From the NCBI GenBank assembly GCA_046350455.1, contig JAXMAM010000002.1, positions 62,001-126,000 of the forward strand: 64,000 nt of DNA, written 5' to 3'. Below are positions 16,868-25,684 of this stretch, one piece after another. The stretch comes from CAZXGD01 sp046350455. Lineage in GTDB: Bacteria > Planctomycetota > Phycisphaerae > Phycisphaerales > SM1A02. Within the stretch, counting starts at the first letter, position 1. The number at the start of each line of letters is the position of its first letter. Under the pieces are notes generated by a model. That model was not told the origin of the DNA. It searched no databases and saw nothing but the letters and a program-made list of their open reading frames with translations. Position numbers and translations under genes: made by a program.

Positions 16868-19231
16868 TCAGCCCTTGGGCGCTGGGGCCTTGCCAGGGCT
16901 CTGCGGGTAGATGAGCACGCGGTCGTGCGCCAGGAGCAGGAGGTCGTCCAGTCCGTCGCCGGTGACGTCTGCAATCATGCCCATGCTGGGCTCGAACTCC
17001 CGCTTGTCGCCGCCAGAGAAGAGGCGGGTCTCAAAGACCTTGAAGCCCAGCGCGTACATCAACTTCTGCGCCTGGCTGAAGGTGAGGATCTGCGCCATCT
17101 GCTCGCCGCCGTCCAGCACCACCACGTCGGTGTAGCCGTCCCCGTTCAGGTCGCCAGTGACCAGCTCGTGCGGCACCTGGCGTGGATCGTCGCTGGTCCA
17201 CGTGCCCACAGTGTCCAGCACGATGCGGTCGCCGCCCAGCTTGACCAGCGCAAAGCTGTCGTCGCCCACTGCCAGCAGGCCGTCGTTCTGGTCGCCTGCA
17301 AACTTGCCAGCGGTCAGCTGGTTGAACTTGAAGCCGGGGATGTCCACCGCCTCCACCTGCTCCCAGCGGTTCTTGTCGCCCTTGGCAAAGAAGATGGCAC
17401 GGCTGTTGTCGCGGTCGCCAGCCACCACGCGATCGCCCAGCTGAGTGAGGGCCACCAGCTTGGCGTCGCTGTTCTTGGCGTTCATCTGCGTGATGACCTG
17501 CCAGCCAGGGCTTGCTCCCGCAGCGGGCGTGGGCTCGTAGCGCAGGGCGCGCACGTAGTTGCGGTCTGCCACCAGCAGCTCGCCCTTGCCGTTGCCGTCC
17601 ACATCCAGCACCAGCGTGTTGTCGCCGGTGGCTGCCTGCACCAGGCCAAACTGGCCCATGTCCTTGCTCTCCAGCACCTTGAAGGGCGCGTCGGGCGCTG
17701 GCTTGTCCGGCACCTTGGCCTGCGCCTGCAGCATGATCATGGGCTTCTCTGGCGTGAACACCAGGAGGTCGGTCAGGCCATCCTGGTCTGCATCCACCGC
17801 CAGCACCGCGTTGGGGCTGCGGCTCTGTGAGCCCAGGTTGATGGTCACGCGCTTGGCAGGATCGTCCTGCCAGTCAACAGGCACCAGCTCCACCACGTAG
17901 TTCTTGCCGTCCTTGGCCACCACCGCCAGGTTGCGCTCCTGATTGAGCTCCACCAGGTTGATGGCCACAGGCGTGCGGCCAGCGCCCAGCTGCACCGCGG
18001 TGGGGAAGGTGATGGCGCCATCCTTGGCAGCGGTGCTGCGGCCCACCACGCCTTCCTTCTCCGACAGCGTGAAGATGACAGCGCCATCCTTGGTGGGCGC
18101 CACCACCACCGCGTCCAGGTCTGCAAAGCTGGGGCTGCTGACTGGCGCGCCCAGGCCCTTGTCCTGCTCCTGACGGTAGGTCATCAGCGCGTTGGAGAGC
18201 GTGTTGGTGGCCACCAGGTCCTGGAGGCCGTCGGCGTTCACGTCTGCAATCACCACGCGGCGCTTGCGGTTCTGCGGATCCTCAAAGCTCCACGTCACCA
18301 GGCTGCTGTCGCGCTGGCCAGCCCCCTGGATGCTGCTCTTGCCCACGCGGTGGAAGGCCACGCGCTTGGTGGAGCGCTCCACCACGCCCAGGAGCGCGGC
18401 CCGCTCATGCGGCAGGTGCACGGCGGTGGCCTCGCGGATGGGGGGCATCTCAAAGCGCACCTGCGGTCCAATGACCATCTTGCCAGCCTGGCGCTCGGTG
18501 AACCAGGCGCGCAGCGGGGCTGGATCCTCTGGGATCACGCCCACGATGTCCGGCGTGCCGTTGCCGTCGAAGTCATCCACCAGGATGGCCACCACGCGGC
18601 CGCTGCCAGCAGAGAGCTCCACGGGCGCGCCCAGCACGTCCTTGTCCATGGGCCAGATGTTGATCTTGCCGTCCACGATGGAGAGCAGCTCTGGCTTGCT
18701 GTCGCCCAGCACGTCCGCGGCCAGGAGGGCGTCGCGGTTGGCCGCCAGGTTGCGCACCGTCTGCTTGCGGGCGATCTTGAACACGCCTGGCTCGGTCTGG
18801 CGCACCCACACGATGCCAGCCGGGCTGTTGCCTGCGTAGAGCAGGTCAATCAGGCCGTCGCCGTCGTAGTCGTAGGGGAAGACCGCTTCGGTCTCGCGGT
18901 CCACGGTGATGCTGTCGCGGCGGAAGCGCCAGTGCTCTGGGAACTCGTTGACGCCCTTGGCAGGAGCCACGTCGTCGGTGGGCTTGGCGTCCTTGCGCTG
19001 GTAGTAGATGTCAATGCGGTTCTTGAAGTTGTCCACCACCACCAGGTCGTTCAGGCCGTCCTTGTTCATGTCGGCCACCACAAAGGGGCCGGCCTTCTCG
19101 TCAACCTTCACCACTTCCAGGCCGTCAAACCCGTAGTGGGACGCAAGGTCGTCGCTGGCCTTGGTGGGCGGCGCCGCCAGAAGCAGCAGGGCGGGCAGGA
19201 GCGACGGAAGTGCGAAAAACATGGTCGGCAT
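16868..19231 (-). CDS. Secreted FG-GAP/VCBS beta-propeller protein
   Basis: A 787-aa exported protein starting at the ATG at 19231 (a second in-frame ATG lies 9 nt inside). A signal peptide is visible (LPSLLPALLLLAAPPTKAS). The mature protein has about eight Ca-binding FG-GAP-like repeats: VADMNKDGLNDLVVV, YDYDGDGLIDLLYAG, DDFDGNGTPDIVG, IADVNADGLQDLVATN, VDADQDGLTDLLVF, LDVDGNGKGELLVAD, GDLNGDGYTDVVVLDGG and IADVTGDGLDDLLLLAH. These fold into one or two propellers and usually bind proteins or glycans outside the cell. No catalytic domain or anchor is seen. It is the first gene of a two-gene unit with the GAF-PP2C phosphatase, an unexpected pairing of a secreted and a cytosolic protein. Confidence 0.85.
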   Translation of the reverse strand: MPTMFFALPSLLPALLLLAAPPTKASDDLASHYGFDGLEVVKVDEKAGPFVVADMNKDGLNDLVVVDNFKNRIDIYYQRKDAKPTDDVAPAKGVNEFPEHWRFRRDSITVDRETEAVFPYDYDGDGLIDLLYAGNSPAGIVWVRQTEPGVFKIARKQTVRNLAANRDALLAADVLGDSKPELLSIVDGKINIWPMDKDVLGAPVELSAGSGRVVAILVDDFDGNGTPDIVGVIPEDPAPLRAWFTERQAGKMVIGPQVRFEMPPIREATAVHLPHERAALLGVVERSTKRVAFHRVGKSSIQGAGQRDSSLVTWSFEDPQNRKRRVVIADVNADGLQDLVATNTLSNALMTYRQEQDKGLGAPVSSPSFADLDAVVVAPTKDGAVIFTLSEKEGVVGRSTAAKDGAITFPTAVQLGAGRTPVAINLVELNQERNLAVVAKDGKNYVVELVPVDWQDDPAKRVTINLGSQSRSPNAVLAVDADQDGLTDLLVFTPEKPMIMLQAQAKVPDKPAPDAPFKVLESKDMGQFGLVQAATGDNTLVLDVDGNGKGELLVADRNYVRALRYEPTPAAGASPGWQVITQMNAKNSDAKLVALTQLGDRVVAGDRDNSRAIFFAKGDKNRWEQVEAVDIPGFKFNQLTAGKFAGDQNDGLLAVGDDSFALVKLGGDRIVLDTVGTWTSDDPRQVPHELVTGDLNGDGYTDVVVLDGGEQMAQILTFSQAQKLMYALGFKVFETRLFSGGDKREFEPSMGMIADVTGDGLDDLLLLAHDRVLIYPQSPGKAPAPKG

Positions 19232-19249
19232 GAGTGGTCCCTGGCGCAC

Positions 19250-19263
19250 CCGGCGAACGCCGG
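19250..19263. promoter_or_regulatory. Palindrome in the divergent promoter region
   Basis: CCGGCG and CGCCGG flank a central AA, giving a perfect 14-bp palindrome in the 73-bp gap between the FG-GAP and HtrA-like genes. A TATAGT hexamer (19278-19283) lies just downstream toward the protease gene. The position suits an operator controlling one or both genes, but in GC-rich DNA such palindromes can arise by chance. Confidence 0.25.
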
Positions 19264-19304
19264 CGTGCATGTCCGCGTATAGTAGGGTCACTCGGGCACC
19301 CAAC

Positions 19305-20297
19305 ATGAAGAACTTCACCCAGGCCACCGCGTGTTCGGCGATTCTCCTTCTTTGCGCTGGCCAGCACAGCATGGCTGCAGATGTGGTCAAGCTGCGCAGC
19401 GGGGCGGAGATCCAGGGCACTGTCATCAAGCAGACAGACCAGCGGGTGTGGGTGGACATCGGGTCCGACGTCATCCAGATCAACATGGAGCAGGTGGACA
19501 CGGTCAAGCGGGACGACGCCGCCCCAGAGCTGAAGGCCGACTCCAAGCTCCTGTACTCCACTGCCAAGGATCTGCCCACGCTGCCGCCCAAGGAGCTGGC
19601 CAAGACCCTGGGCCCAGCGGTCATCAAGGTGAGCACGCCCGGCGGGCTTGGCTCGGGCGTGATCATCAGCCCAGATGGCTACGCCATCACCAACGCGCAC
19701 GTCATCCAAGGTGAGCGGGCGCTGCGTGCCACCGTGTGGTTCCGCCAGGCGGACGGCTCGCTCAAGCGCGCTGAGATTGACGACGTGGAGATCGAGGCGG
19801 TGAACAGCTCACTGGATCTGGCCCTGATCAAGATCAAGCACCCCGACGGCAAGCCCTTTGAAGTGGCGCCGCTGGAGGCGGACGAGAACGTGGAGGCCGG
19901 CCAGCGCGTGTTTGCAATCGGCAATCCACTGGGCCTGGAGCGCACGCTGACCGAAGGCGTGGTGAGCGTTCCCGCCATGCAGATGGAGGGGCGCACCTTC
20001 ATCCAGACAGACACCCCCATCAATCCGGGCAACAGCGGAGGTCCGCTGTTCAACCTGCGCGGCGAAGTGGTGGGCATCACCAACATGAAGATCACCCGCG
20101 GCGAGAACGTGGGTTTTGCCATCCCCTCGCGCTATGTGAAGGACTTTGTGCGCCACCGCGAGGCGTTTGCGTTCGACAAGAACAACCCCAACTCGGGGCA
20201 CTTCTATCATTCGCCGCCGCCACGCCCCACGCAGGGCGCTCCTGCTGAGCTGGAAGACGGCAAGGCGAATCCCGAGAAGAACATCCCCACCAAGTAG
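19305..20297 (+). CDS. HtrA-like periplasmic trypsin-type serine protease without PDZ domain
   Basis: A 330-aa exported protein. Residues 1-25 are a signal peptide (ACSAILLLCAGQHSMAA). Residues 26-75 form a small beta-rich module (VVKLRSGAEIQGTVIKQTD) often seen at the start of planctomycete secreted proteins. Residues about 100-275 are an S1C protease with an intact triad: His132 in TNAHV, Asp171 in SSLDLALI and Ser244 in GNSGGPL. No PDZ domain follows; the protein ends in a Pro/Glu/Lys-rich tail (SPPPRPTQGAPAE). DegP/DegS proteases handle misfolded envelope proteins, but without PDZ the substrate choice must differ. The ATG at 19305 is chosen to place the signal peptide at the terminus. Confidence 0.88.
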   Translation: MKNFTQATACSAILLLCAGQHSMAADVVKLRSGAEIQGTVIKQTDQRVWVDIGSDVIQINMEQVDTVKRDDAAPELKADSKLLYSTAKDLPTLPPKELAKTLGPAVIKVSTPGGLGSGVIISPDGYAITNAHVIQGERALRATVWFRQADGSLKRAEIDDVEIEAVNSSLDLALIKIKHPDGKPFEVAPLEADENVEAGQRVFAIGNPLGLERTLTEGVVSVPAMQMEGRTFIQTDTPINPGNSGGPLFNLRGEVVGITNMKITRGENVGFAIPSRYVKDFVRHREAFAFDKNNPNSGHFYHSPPPRPTQGAPAELEDGKANPEKNIPTK

Positions 20298-20352
20298 GTG
20301 TGGGGTGAAGTGCGGTCCAAGCGCGGTTCCCCCCAGCGCTGAAAGGTCAATC

Positions 20353-22137
20353 ATGTCAAGGCTGTGGTCTGTAGCGGTCGCATGTGTCGCCTCCTGGTGT
20401 GCCACGGTGGTGGCGGATGGCCCAGCGCCATTCCGCAACCTGGCGCCAGACACCACCTACATCATGGTGTCCGCGGACACCTGGAGCAAGGCGGTTGAGG
20501 CCTGGGAGAAGACCGGCCTGTCCGGACTCATGAACACAGACGCCATGCAGAAGGTGCTGGGCAAGGATGGCGCCCGCGGCAGCATGGAGAAGCATCTGAA
20601 GGAGCTGGGCGTGCCAGAGGGCTCCGTGAGCTGGCCAGACGCGTTCGGTGCCGCCATGTACGCGGTGCACAACACCGAGCTGGACACCGATGAGTCGAAC
20701 ATGGTCTTCTACGGCGACTGGGGCACCCGGGCCGACGCGATGTCCAAGGTGGTTGACGCCCTGATGAACGAGGCCGTCAAGGAGGACAAGTGGAAGCTGG
20801 AGACAGGCGATCAGATCGCTGGCCGCGATGTGATCACCATCGTGCTGCCTGAATCAGAGCGCGACAAGGCCCTGCGCGAGCGGTTTGGGCAGGGCCTGCG
20901 CGTGGAGGTGGGGCGCCGCACCGAGAAGCTGTTCTATGTGCGCGATGGCGCGCGGTTCCTGATGGGCACCGACCGGGGTGGCCTGGAGGACGTGCTGGAG
21001 GCGCTGGACGGGAAGCGCAAGTGCAAGGTGCCAGAGCAGAAGGAGTTCCAGGGCGCCATGGACCAGCTGGGCCAGCAGGACTTGTCTGTCATCGTGCTCA
21101 CGGCGCCCATGCAGGGCGTGGTGGATGCAGCTGGCGGGGGCATGATGGCGGCCTTCCAGCCCATGGTGCAGCTCTTCCTGGGTGATGTGCAGGCGTGGTC
21201 CATGGGCATGCACCTGATGGGCTCGCAAGGTCAGGTGGAAATCAGCGCATCAGCGCTGCTGCCGGGAGCGCCCACAGGCGTGTGGAAGCTGCTGGGGCCA
21301 GCCGCTCCGGTGGACAAGCCACCGGCTGTGGTGGGTGGAGACGCGGTGAGCTTCTACCGCATGAACGTGCAGTTCAAGGAAGTGATGACGCTCATCAACA
21401 CCATGGCTGCCAACCTGCCAGCGGAGATGGGCGGTGGCAAGGGTGGTGAGATGGACGCGTGGCTCCTGAACTACGGCCCCGTGGTGAGCAAGGGCTTTGA
21501 GGCCATGGGCCCTCACGTGTGGTCCACCAGCGTGGTTCGCCAGCCTGTGACGCCCGAGAGCAAGGTGGGCTGCACGGTGGTGGAGTGCACCAATCCCAAG
21601 GCAGTGGTGCCCATGGTGGCGCAAATGGGCGCCATGGTTGGCATGAAGCCCCGCGACGTGGATGGCAACACCCTCTTCTCCAGCGAGATGGTGCCCATGA
21701 CTGTGGGCATTTCCAACGGCTACATGGCCATGGGCGACAGCAAGCAGGTGGAACAGGTGATGCGCGCGGTGGGACAGAAGGACCTGCCCATGCTGGCGGA
21801 CCACGCCACCTTCAAGCAGGCCTCTGGCAGCGTGGGCAGCCAGGATGTGCTGGGCTGGGGATACACCGACATCGTGGCCAGCTGGAAGTACGACCATGAG
21901 ATGCTGAAGGCCATGCCAGATGAGTCGGGCGACATGGAGAAGTACCTGGAGGAGTCAGATGACTCGCCTTGGGCCAAGCGCATGGGCTACCAGCTGCCAG
22001 ACAACACGTCAGAGCTGCTGAAAGCCCTGGAGCCGGATGTGGTGGCCAAGTACCTGGGGCCGATGGTGTGGACGCTGCGCTCCAGCGACAAGGGCTTCAC
22101 TGTCAAGCTGTGGCTCATGTCTGCGCCCGGTCAGTAG
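20353..22137 (+). CDS. Large secreted protein of unknown function
   Basis: A 594-aa protein with a signal peptide (WSVAVACVASWCATVVADGP). The mature part has no membrane segment and is Met-rich (for example GGGMMAAFQPMVQLFLG). It resembles the DUF3352-like proteins common in planctomycetes: TTYIMVSADTWSKAVEAWEKTGL near the start, FYVRDGARFLMGTDRGGLEDVLEAL, and a repeated pattern of short strands followed by long helices. No catalytic motif is visible. It starts 55 bp after the HtrA-like protease and may share its transcript, so a role in envelope protein handling is conceivable but unproven. Its 3' end overlaps the convergent hydrolase gene by 23 bp. Confidence 0.65.
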   Translation: MSRLWSVAVACVASWCATVVADGPAPFRNLAPDTTYIMVSADTWSKAVEAWEKTGLSGLMNTDAMQKVLGKDGARGSMEKHLKELGVPEGSVSWPDAFGAAMYAVHNTELDTDESNMVFYGDWGTRADAMSKVVDALMNEAVKEDKWKLETGDQIAGRDVITIVLPESERDKALRERFGQGLRVEVGRRTEKLFYVRDGARFLMGTDRGGLEDVLEALDGKRKCKVPEQKEFQGAMDQLGQQDLSVIVLTAPMQGVVDAAGGGMMAAFQPMVQLFLGDVQAWSMGMHLMGSQGQVEISASALLPGAPTGVWKLLGPAAPVDKPPAVVGGDAVSFYRMNVQFKEVMTLINTMAANLPAEMGGGKGGEMDAWLLNYGPVVSKGFEAMGPHVWSTSVVRQPVTPESKVGCTVVECTNPKAVVPMVAQMGAMVGMKPRDVDGNTLFSSEMVPMTVGISNGYMAMGDSKQVEQVMRAVGQKDLPMLADHATFKQASGSVGSQDVLGWGYTDIVASWKYDHEMLKAMPDESGDMEKYLEESDDSPWAKRMGYQLPDNTSELLKALEPDVVAKYLGPMVWTLRSSDKGFTVKLWLMSAPGQ

Positions 22138-23005
22138 CTGGCGGCTGCGGCACACCCAGGTCTGCGTGCGGCACGCCATGCGTGACGTGCAGGGTGCCCT
22201 GTGGGGCGGCGGCCGCGATGGCCGCTGCCTCCGCAACAGGCGAAGTCTGGTCTGTGCCGTCTGCATGGACCACCAGCGGCGCGGCCACGGCTGCGGCTGA
22301 GGCGGTGGTGGGCGTCTCTGGCCCGTCCAGGAGCCGCAGCAAGGCAAGCACCACAGCTGGAAAGGGGCCCACTGGCAGGTTGCGCAGGTCTACGTGCGCC
22401 CTGAAGGGCGTGCGCACCCGCTCATAGGGTCCCCAGGCCTCGACATGCTCGATGGGCACGCTGCGGCGCTGCGCTGCTCGGGCTGCTGCGTGGATGGCCA
22501 CGACGGCGCCCATGGAGTGCCCAACCAGCACCACGCGCGCGCCGGGGTGGAGCGCCGCCACCTCTGCCAGCAGCAGCTCCATGTCCGCCACTTCTGCCCG
22601 GCCCAGGGTGGTGCGGCCTTCTGACTCGCCGTGCCCGCGCAGGTCTGGCAGCACCACCAGCGCGCACGTCTCCACCCACGGGCCAGCGCGGCGCAGGCTG
22701 TCCCAGCGGCTGCGGTTATGCCCGTGCAGCACCACCGCCACGCGCCCGCTGTGCGGCGCGTGCCCTTGGATGACCCACGCTGGCGTGGTGCCGCCATCTG
22801 CGCGGGGAAAGCGCTGCTCGGTGGCGGTCCAGCCACACTCATCAGGTGCTGCTGGCAGGCCGCGCGCCAGCGCCCACGCGGTGGTGCGCCGGGTGGGCCG
22901 AAGGGTCTCCTTCCACAGGCCAGCCACATAGAGAGCGCTGGCCACGGCAGTGCCAGCCGCCACCAGCACGCTCATCCCCAGCGCGCTCTCCAGCGCGTGG
23001 TTCAC
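22115..23005 (-). CDS. Membrane-anchored alpha/beta hydrolase
   Basis: A 296-aa protein with one N-terminal membrane segment (MSVLVAAGTAVASALYVAGL, residues 11-30). An alpha/beta hydrolase domain follows: VVLHGHNRSRWDS (oxyanion loop), LPDLRGHGES, VVLVGHSMGAVVAIHAA with the nucleophile Ser in GHSMG, an acidic residue in VVHADGTDQ, and a late His (THGVPHADLG). The triad is therefore complete. The layout is typical of BAAT/lysophospholipase-like planctomycete hydrolases; the substrate is unknown. The ATG overlaps the stop of the cyclodeaminase-like gene by 4 nt, indicating coupling. The 3' ends of this gene and the upstream convergent gene overlap by 23 bp, so no terminator fits between them. 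Confidence 0.85.
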   Translation of the reverse strand: MNHALESALGMSVLVAAGTAVASALYVAGLWKETLRPTRRTTAWALARGLPAAPDECGWTATEQRFPRADGGTTPAWVIQGHAPHSGRVAVVLHGHNRSRWDSLRRAGPWVETCALVVLPDLRGHGESEGRTTLGRAEVADMELLLAEVAALHPGARVVLVGHSMGAVVAIHAAARAAQRRSVPIEHVEAWGPYERVRTPFRAHVDLRNLPVGPFPAVVLALLRLLDGPETPTTASAAAVAAPLVVHADGTDQTSPVAEAAAIAAAAPQGTLHVTHGVPHADLGVPQPPATDRAQT

Positions 23006-23580
23006 GCTGCGCCAGCCCGCGCCAGGGCGGCCTCCATGGCAGCGTGGCGCTGCGCGCGTTCAGTGGCACAGGTGAGGCTGGGCAGGTTGACCGCCACGTT
23101 GTGCGCAGCAGCGCGTGCGGCCACGGCTGCCAGGTCGCGGGCGATGGCCAGGTCGCTGCCCAGCTGTGGATTGGTGCGGCCGGCGAGCGAGGCACACAGC
23201 ACCGCCACCTCGGCCGCAAGATCCAGGATGGCCTGCGGCGCCAGGATGGCTGCGCGCACCGTGGCGTCCCACTGCTCGATGCGGGTGGGATGGTCCTTGG
23301 GCACCTTCCACAGCGCGTTCAGCGCGCCGTAGGCGGCGGCGTCTTCGTCCACCAGCTGCAGGGCGCGCGTGCGCAGTGGTCCCAGCGTGGCCAGCGCCTT
23401 CTGCAGCGCAGGCTGGTGCTCTGCCAGCTTGGGCTTGCCCAGGCTGAATTCGACCACCATGGCCAGGAGCGCTGCGGCGTGCGCTGCGGTGACCGCTGCC
23501 ACCGCGCCACCACCCGGCACGGGCGTGCGGGCCGCCAGCTGCGCGCAGAACTCGTCCACCGAGAGCTTGGCTCGTTCCAT
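23002..23580 (-). CDS. Cyclodeaminase/cyclohydrolase (FTCD C-domain) family protein
   Basis: A 192-aa all-helical protein with the family hallmark PVPGGGAVAAVTAAHAAALL at residues 20-40 and a conserved helix LVDEDAAAYGALNALWKVPK. The family includes the C-terminal domain of formiminotransferase-cyclodeaminase, which releases ammonia from formimino-THF, and the methenyltetrahydrofolate cyclohydrolase FchA. Here it stands alone without a formiminotransferase, which fits an FchA-like role in one-carbon metabolism, though this is inferred. A strong ribosome site (GGAGG) sits 7 nt before the ATG. It follows pheT by 30 bp on the same strand and overlaps the alpha/beta hydrolase start by 4 nt. Confidence 0.85.
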   Translation of the reverse strand: MERAKLSVDEFCAQLAARTPVPGGGAVAAVTAAHAAALLAMVVEFSLGKPKLAEHQPALQKALATLGPLRTRALQLVDEDAAAYGALNALWKVPKDHPTRIEQWDATVRAAILAPQAILDLAAEVAVLCASLAGRTNPQLGSDLAIARDLAAVAARAAAHNVAVNLPSLTCATERAQRHAAMEAALARAGAA

Positions 23581-23610
23581 GGAGGCCTCCTGGGCTGCGC
23601 TGGTGGCAGC

Positions 23611-25647
23611 CTATGCGCGGATCTCTGCCTTCAACTGCTCGCTCAGTGCGGTGGCCAGCGTGTGCATGGAGCCGTCCACCTCCTCGCGCCGCAGGGTGCG
23701 GTCTGGCGCGCGGAACATCAGGCGCAGCGAGACGCTCTTGCGGCCCTGGCCTGTCTGCTTGCCGCGGTAGGTGCCCACAAAGGAGACGCTCTCAAAGAGC
23801 GGCAGCTTCTGCGCGTGCACGGCCTGCTCAAGCGAAGCCCAGGTGACGGCTTCTGGCACCAGCACGCTCAGGTCGCGGTCAATGCCGGGGAAGGCTGGCA
23901 GCGCCTGCGCACGGGCATCTGGCGGGTAGTGCGCGTACAGCGGCTGGAGGGCCAGTTCTGCGGCAGCCATGGGGCCTTCCAGGCCAAAGACGTGCAGGAC
24001 CTCTGGGCGCAGCAGGCCCACGCTTCCAAGCGTGGCGTTGTCCAGGCGCAGGGTGGCCTCCACGCTGTAGTAGGGCGCGGCCTCTGCAGGAGGAACAGGC
24101 AGCACCTGCACCGCCGCGTGCTGGCCCGCCAGGAGGCGCACCACGCGCTCGCAGGCACCGCGCATCCAGCGGAAGGTGTCTTCATGCGGCTGGTCGGACA
24201 GCAGCGTGACCAGCGCGCGTTCATCATGCTGGCCATCCGCGCGCAGCGCAAAGGCGCTGGCAAACTCAAACAGGCGCAGGTGTGGCGTGCCGCCGTCTGC
24301 GTTGCGGCGCTTCACCTCAAGCAGGCTGGCCAGCACCGAGGGCCGCAGCACGGGCGTGCCGCCTGCGCGCTCATCCTCGATGCGCAGCGGCTGCCGGCCC
24401 CCGCGCACAAACGGCGCAGCGTGGCGCTCGCTGACCAGCGTGTGCGTGATGCTCTCCACAAAGCCCAGGCCCACCAGCAGGTCCTTCACCGCGCGGGGTG
24501 CCGCCACTGTGGGCTGCACCGGCGCCACGCGCACGGCAATGGCGTCCTTCATGGGAATGCGGTCCAGGCCGTGGATGCGGCAGATCTCCTCAATGAGGTC
24601 AATCTCGCGCTCGATGTCCATGCGCCGCGGCGGCACCGTGCAGGTGATGCTGTTGCCGCGCAGCATGGGGCTGAAGCCCAGCGTGTCCAGGATGCGCAGC
24701 ACCTCCTCCACAGGCACGTGCGTGCCCAGGATGGCGTCCACGCGGGCAGGGCGCAGCTCCACAGAGCGGGGCGGCGGCAGGGGCGCGCCTGCTGCCACCA
24801 CGCCGTCGCACAGCTGGCCACCCGCTGTCTCCAGGATGAGCGCAGCCAGGCGGTCTGCAGCGCTGTCCACCTCTGCAGGGTGCACGCCTCGCTCAAACCG
24901 GTAGCTGCTGTCGCTGGAGATGCGCAGGCCCCGGCTGGCGCTGCGCACCGCCATGGGGCTGAAGGTGGCGGCCTCCAGCAGGATGTTCACGGTGCGGTCT
25001 GTCACGGCGGTCAGCTGGCCGCCCTTCACGCCCGCCACTGCCACCGGGCGCTCTGCGTCGGCGATCACCAGGTCGCCAGCGCGGAGCGTGACTTCCGCAG
25101 CGCCTTCGCCGATGGGAAGGAACTTCTCTCCAGCCTTGGCTGCACGCACCTGGATGAGGCCGCCCTTCAGGGTGTCCAGGTCAAACACGTGCGTGGGCTG
25201 GCCCAGCTCAAAGAGCACGAAGTTGGTGCAGTCCACCAGGTTGTTGCGGGGGATCTGTCCAATGGCGCGCAGCCGCTGCTGCAGCCACGCGGGGCTCGGG
25301 CCCACCTTCACGCCGCGGATGATGCGGGCGGTGTACCGGGGGCAGGCCGAGTGGTCGTGGTTCTGCACCTGGATGAGCGTGCTGGCCGCTGGGCCACGCG
25401 CGTGCTGCGCTGCGGCCGGAGCCTTCAGCGTGCGCCCGCTCAGCGCGCAGATCTCGCGGGCGATGCCCAGGTGGCACAGGCAGTCGCCGCGGTTGCTGGT
25501 GGTCTCGATCTCCTGCCAGACCTCGCCGTTGTCGGCCGTGTCGCGCCCGTCAAAGTTCAGGCCAGCGGCAGTCAGCAGCGTGGCCTGCTCCTCTGCGGTG
25601 GCAGGGCGGTCCAGGTAGTCGTTGACCCAAGTGACGCTGGTGCGCAT
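23611..25647 (-). CDS. pheT: Phenylalanyl-tRNA synthetase beta subunit lacking the tRNA-binding OB domain
   Basis: A 678-aa subunit of the alpha2-beta2 enzyme that charges tRNA-Phe. The N-terminal strand-helix MRTSVTWVNDYLDRPATAEE is followed directly by VWQEIETTSNRGDCLCHLGI, so the usual OB/EMAP-type insert of about 100 residues is missing. The remaining domains are present: B3/B4 editing region, B5 (PRRMDIEREIDLIEEICRIHG), the catalytic-like core with ADRTV-type strands (VTDRTVNILLEAATFSP; SSDSSYRFERGVHP), and the C-terminal FDX-ACB domain (FPGIDRDLSVLVPE) that grips the anticodon stem. Bacterial PheT is normally about 790 aa. The frame is open upstream, but ATG 25647 is the only start that gives a family-like N-terminus. 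pheS is not in the window. Confidence 0.92.
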   Translation of the reverse strand: MRTSVTWVNDYLDRPATAEEQATLLTAAGLNFDGRDTADNGEVWQEIETTSNRGDCLCHLGIAREICALSGRTLKAPAAAQHARGPAASTLIQVQNHDHSACPRYTARIIRGVKVGPSPAWLQQRLRAIGQIPRNNLVDCTNFVLFELGQPTHVFDLDTLKGGLIQVRAAKAGEKFLPIGEGAAEVTLRAGDLVIADAERPVAVAGVKGGQLTAVTDRTVNILLEAATFSPMAVRSASRGLRISSDSSYRFERGVHPAEVDSAADRLAALILETAGGQLCDGVVAAGAPLPPPRSVELRPARVDAILGTHVPVEEVLRILDTLGFSPMLRGNSITCTVPPRRMDIEREIDLIEEICRIHGLDRIPMKDAIAVRVAPVQPTVAAPRAVKDLLVGLGFVESITHTLVSERHAAPFVRGGRQPLRIEDERAGGTPVLRPSVLASLLEVKRRNADGGTPHLRLFEFASAFALRADGQHDERALVTLLSDQPHEDTFRWMRGACERVVRLLAGQHAAVQVLPVPPAEAAPYYSVEATLRLDNATLGSVGLLRPEVLHVFGLEGPMAAAELALQPLYAHYPPDARAQALPAFPGIDRDLSVLVPEAVTWASLEQAVHAQKLPLFESVSFVGTYRGKQTGQGRKSVSLRLMFRAPDRTLRREEVDGSMHTLATALSEQLKAEIRA

Positions 25648-25684
25648 GGCGGGGCGGCAAGGGTAGCATCCCGCGCACTGCAGC

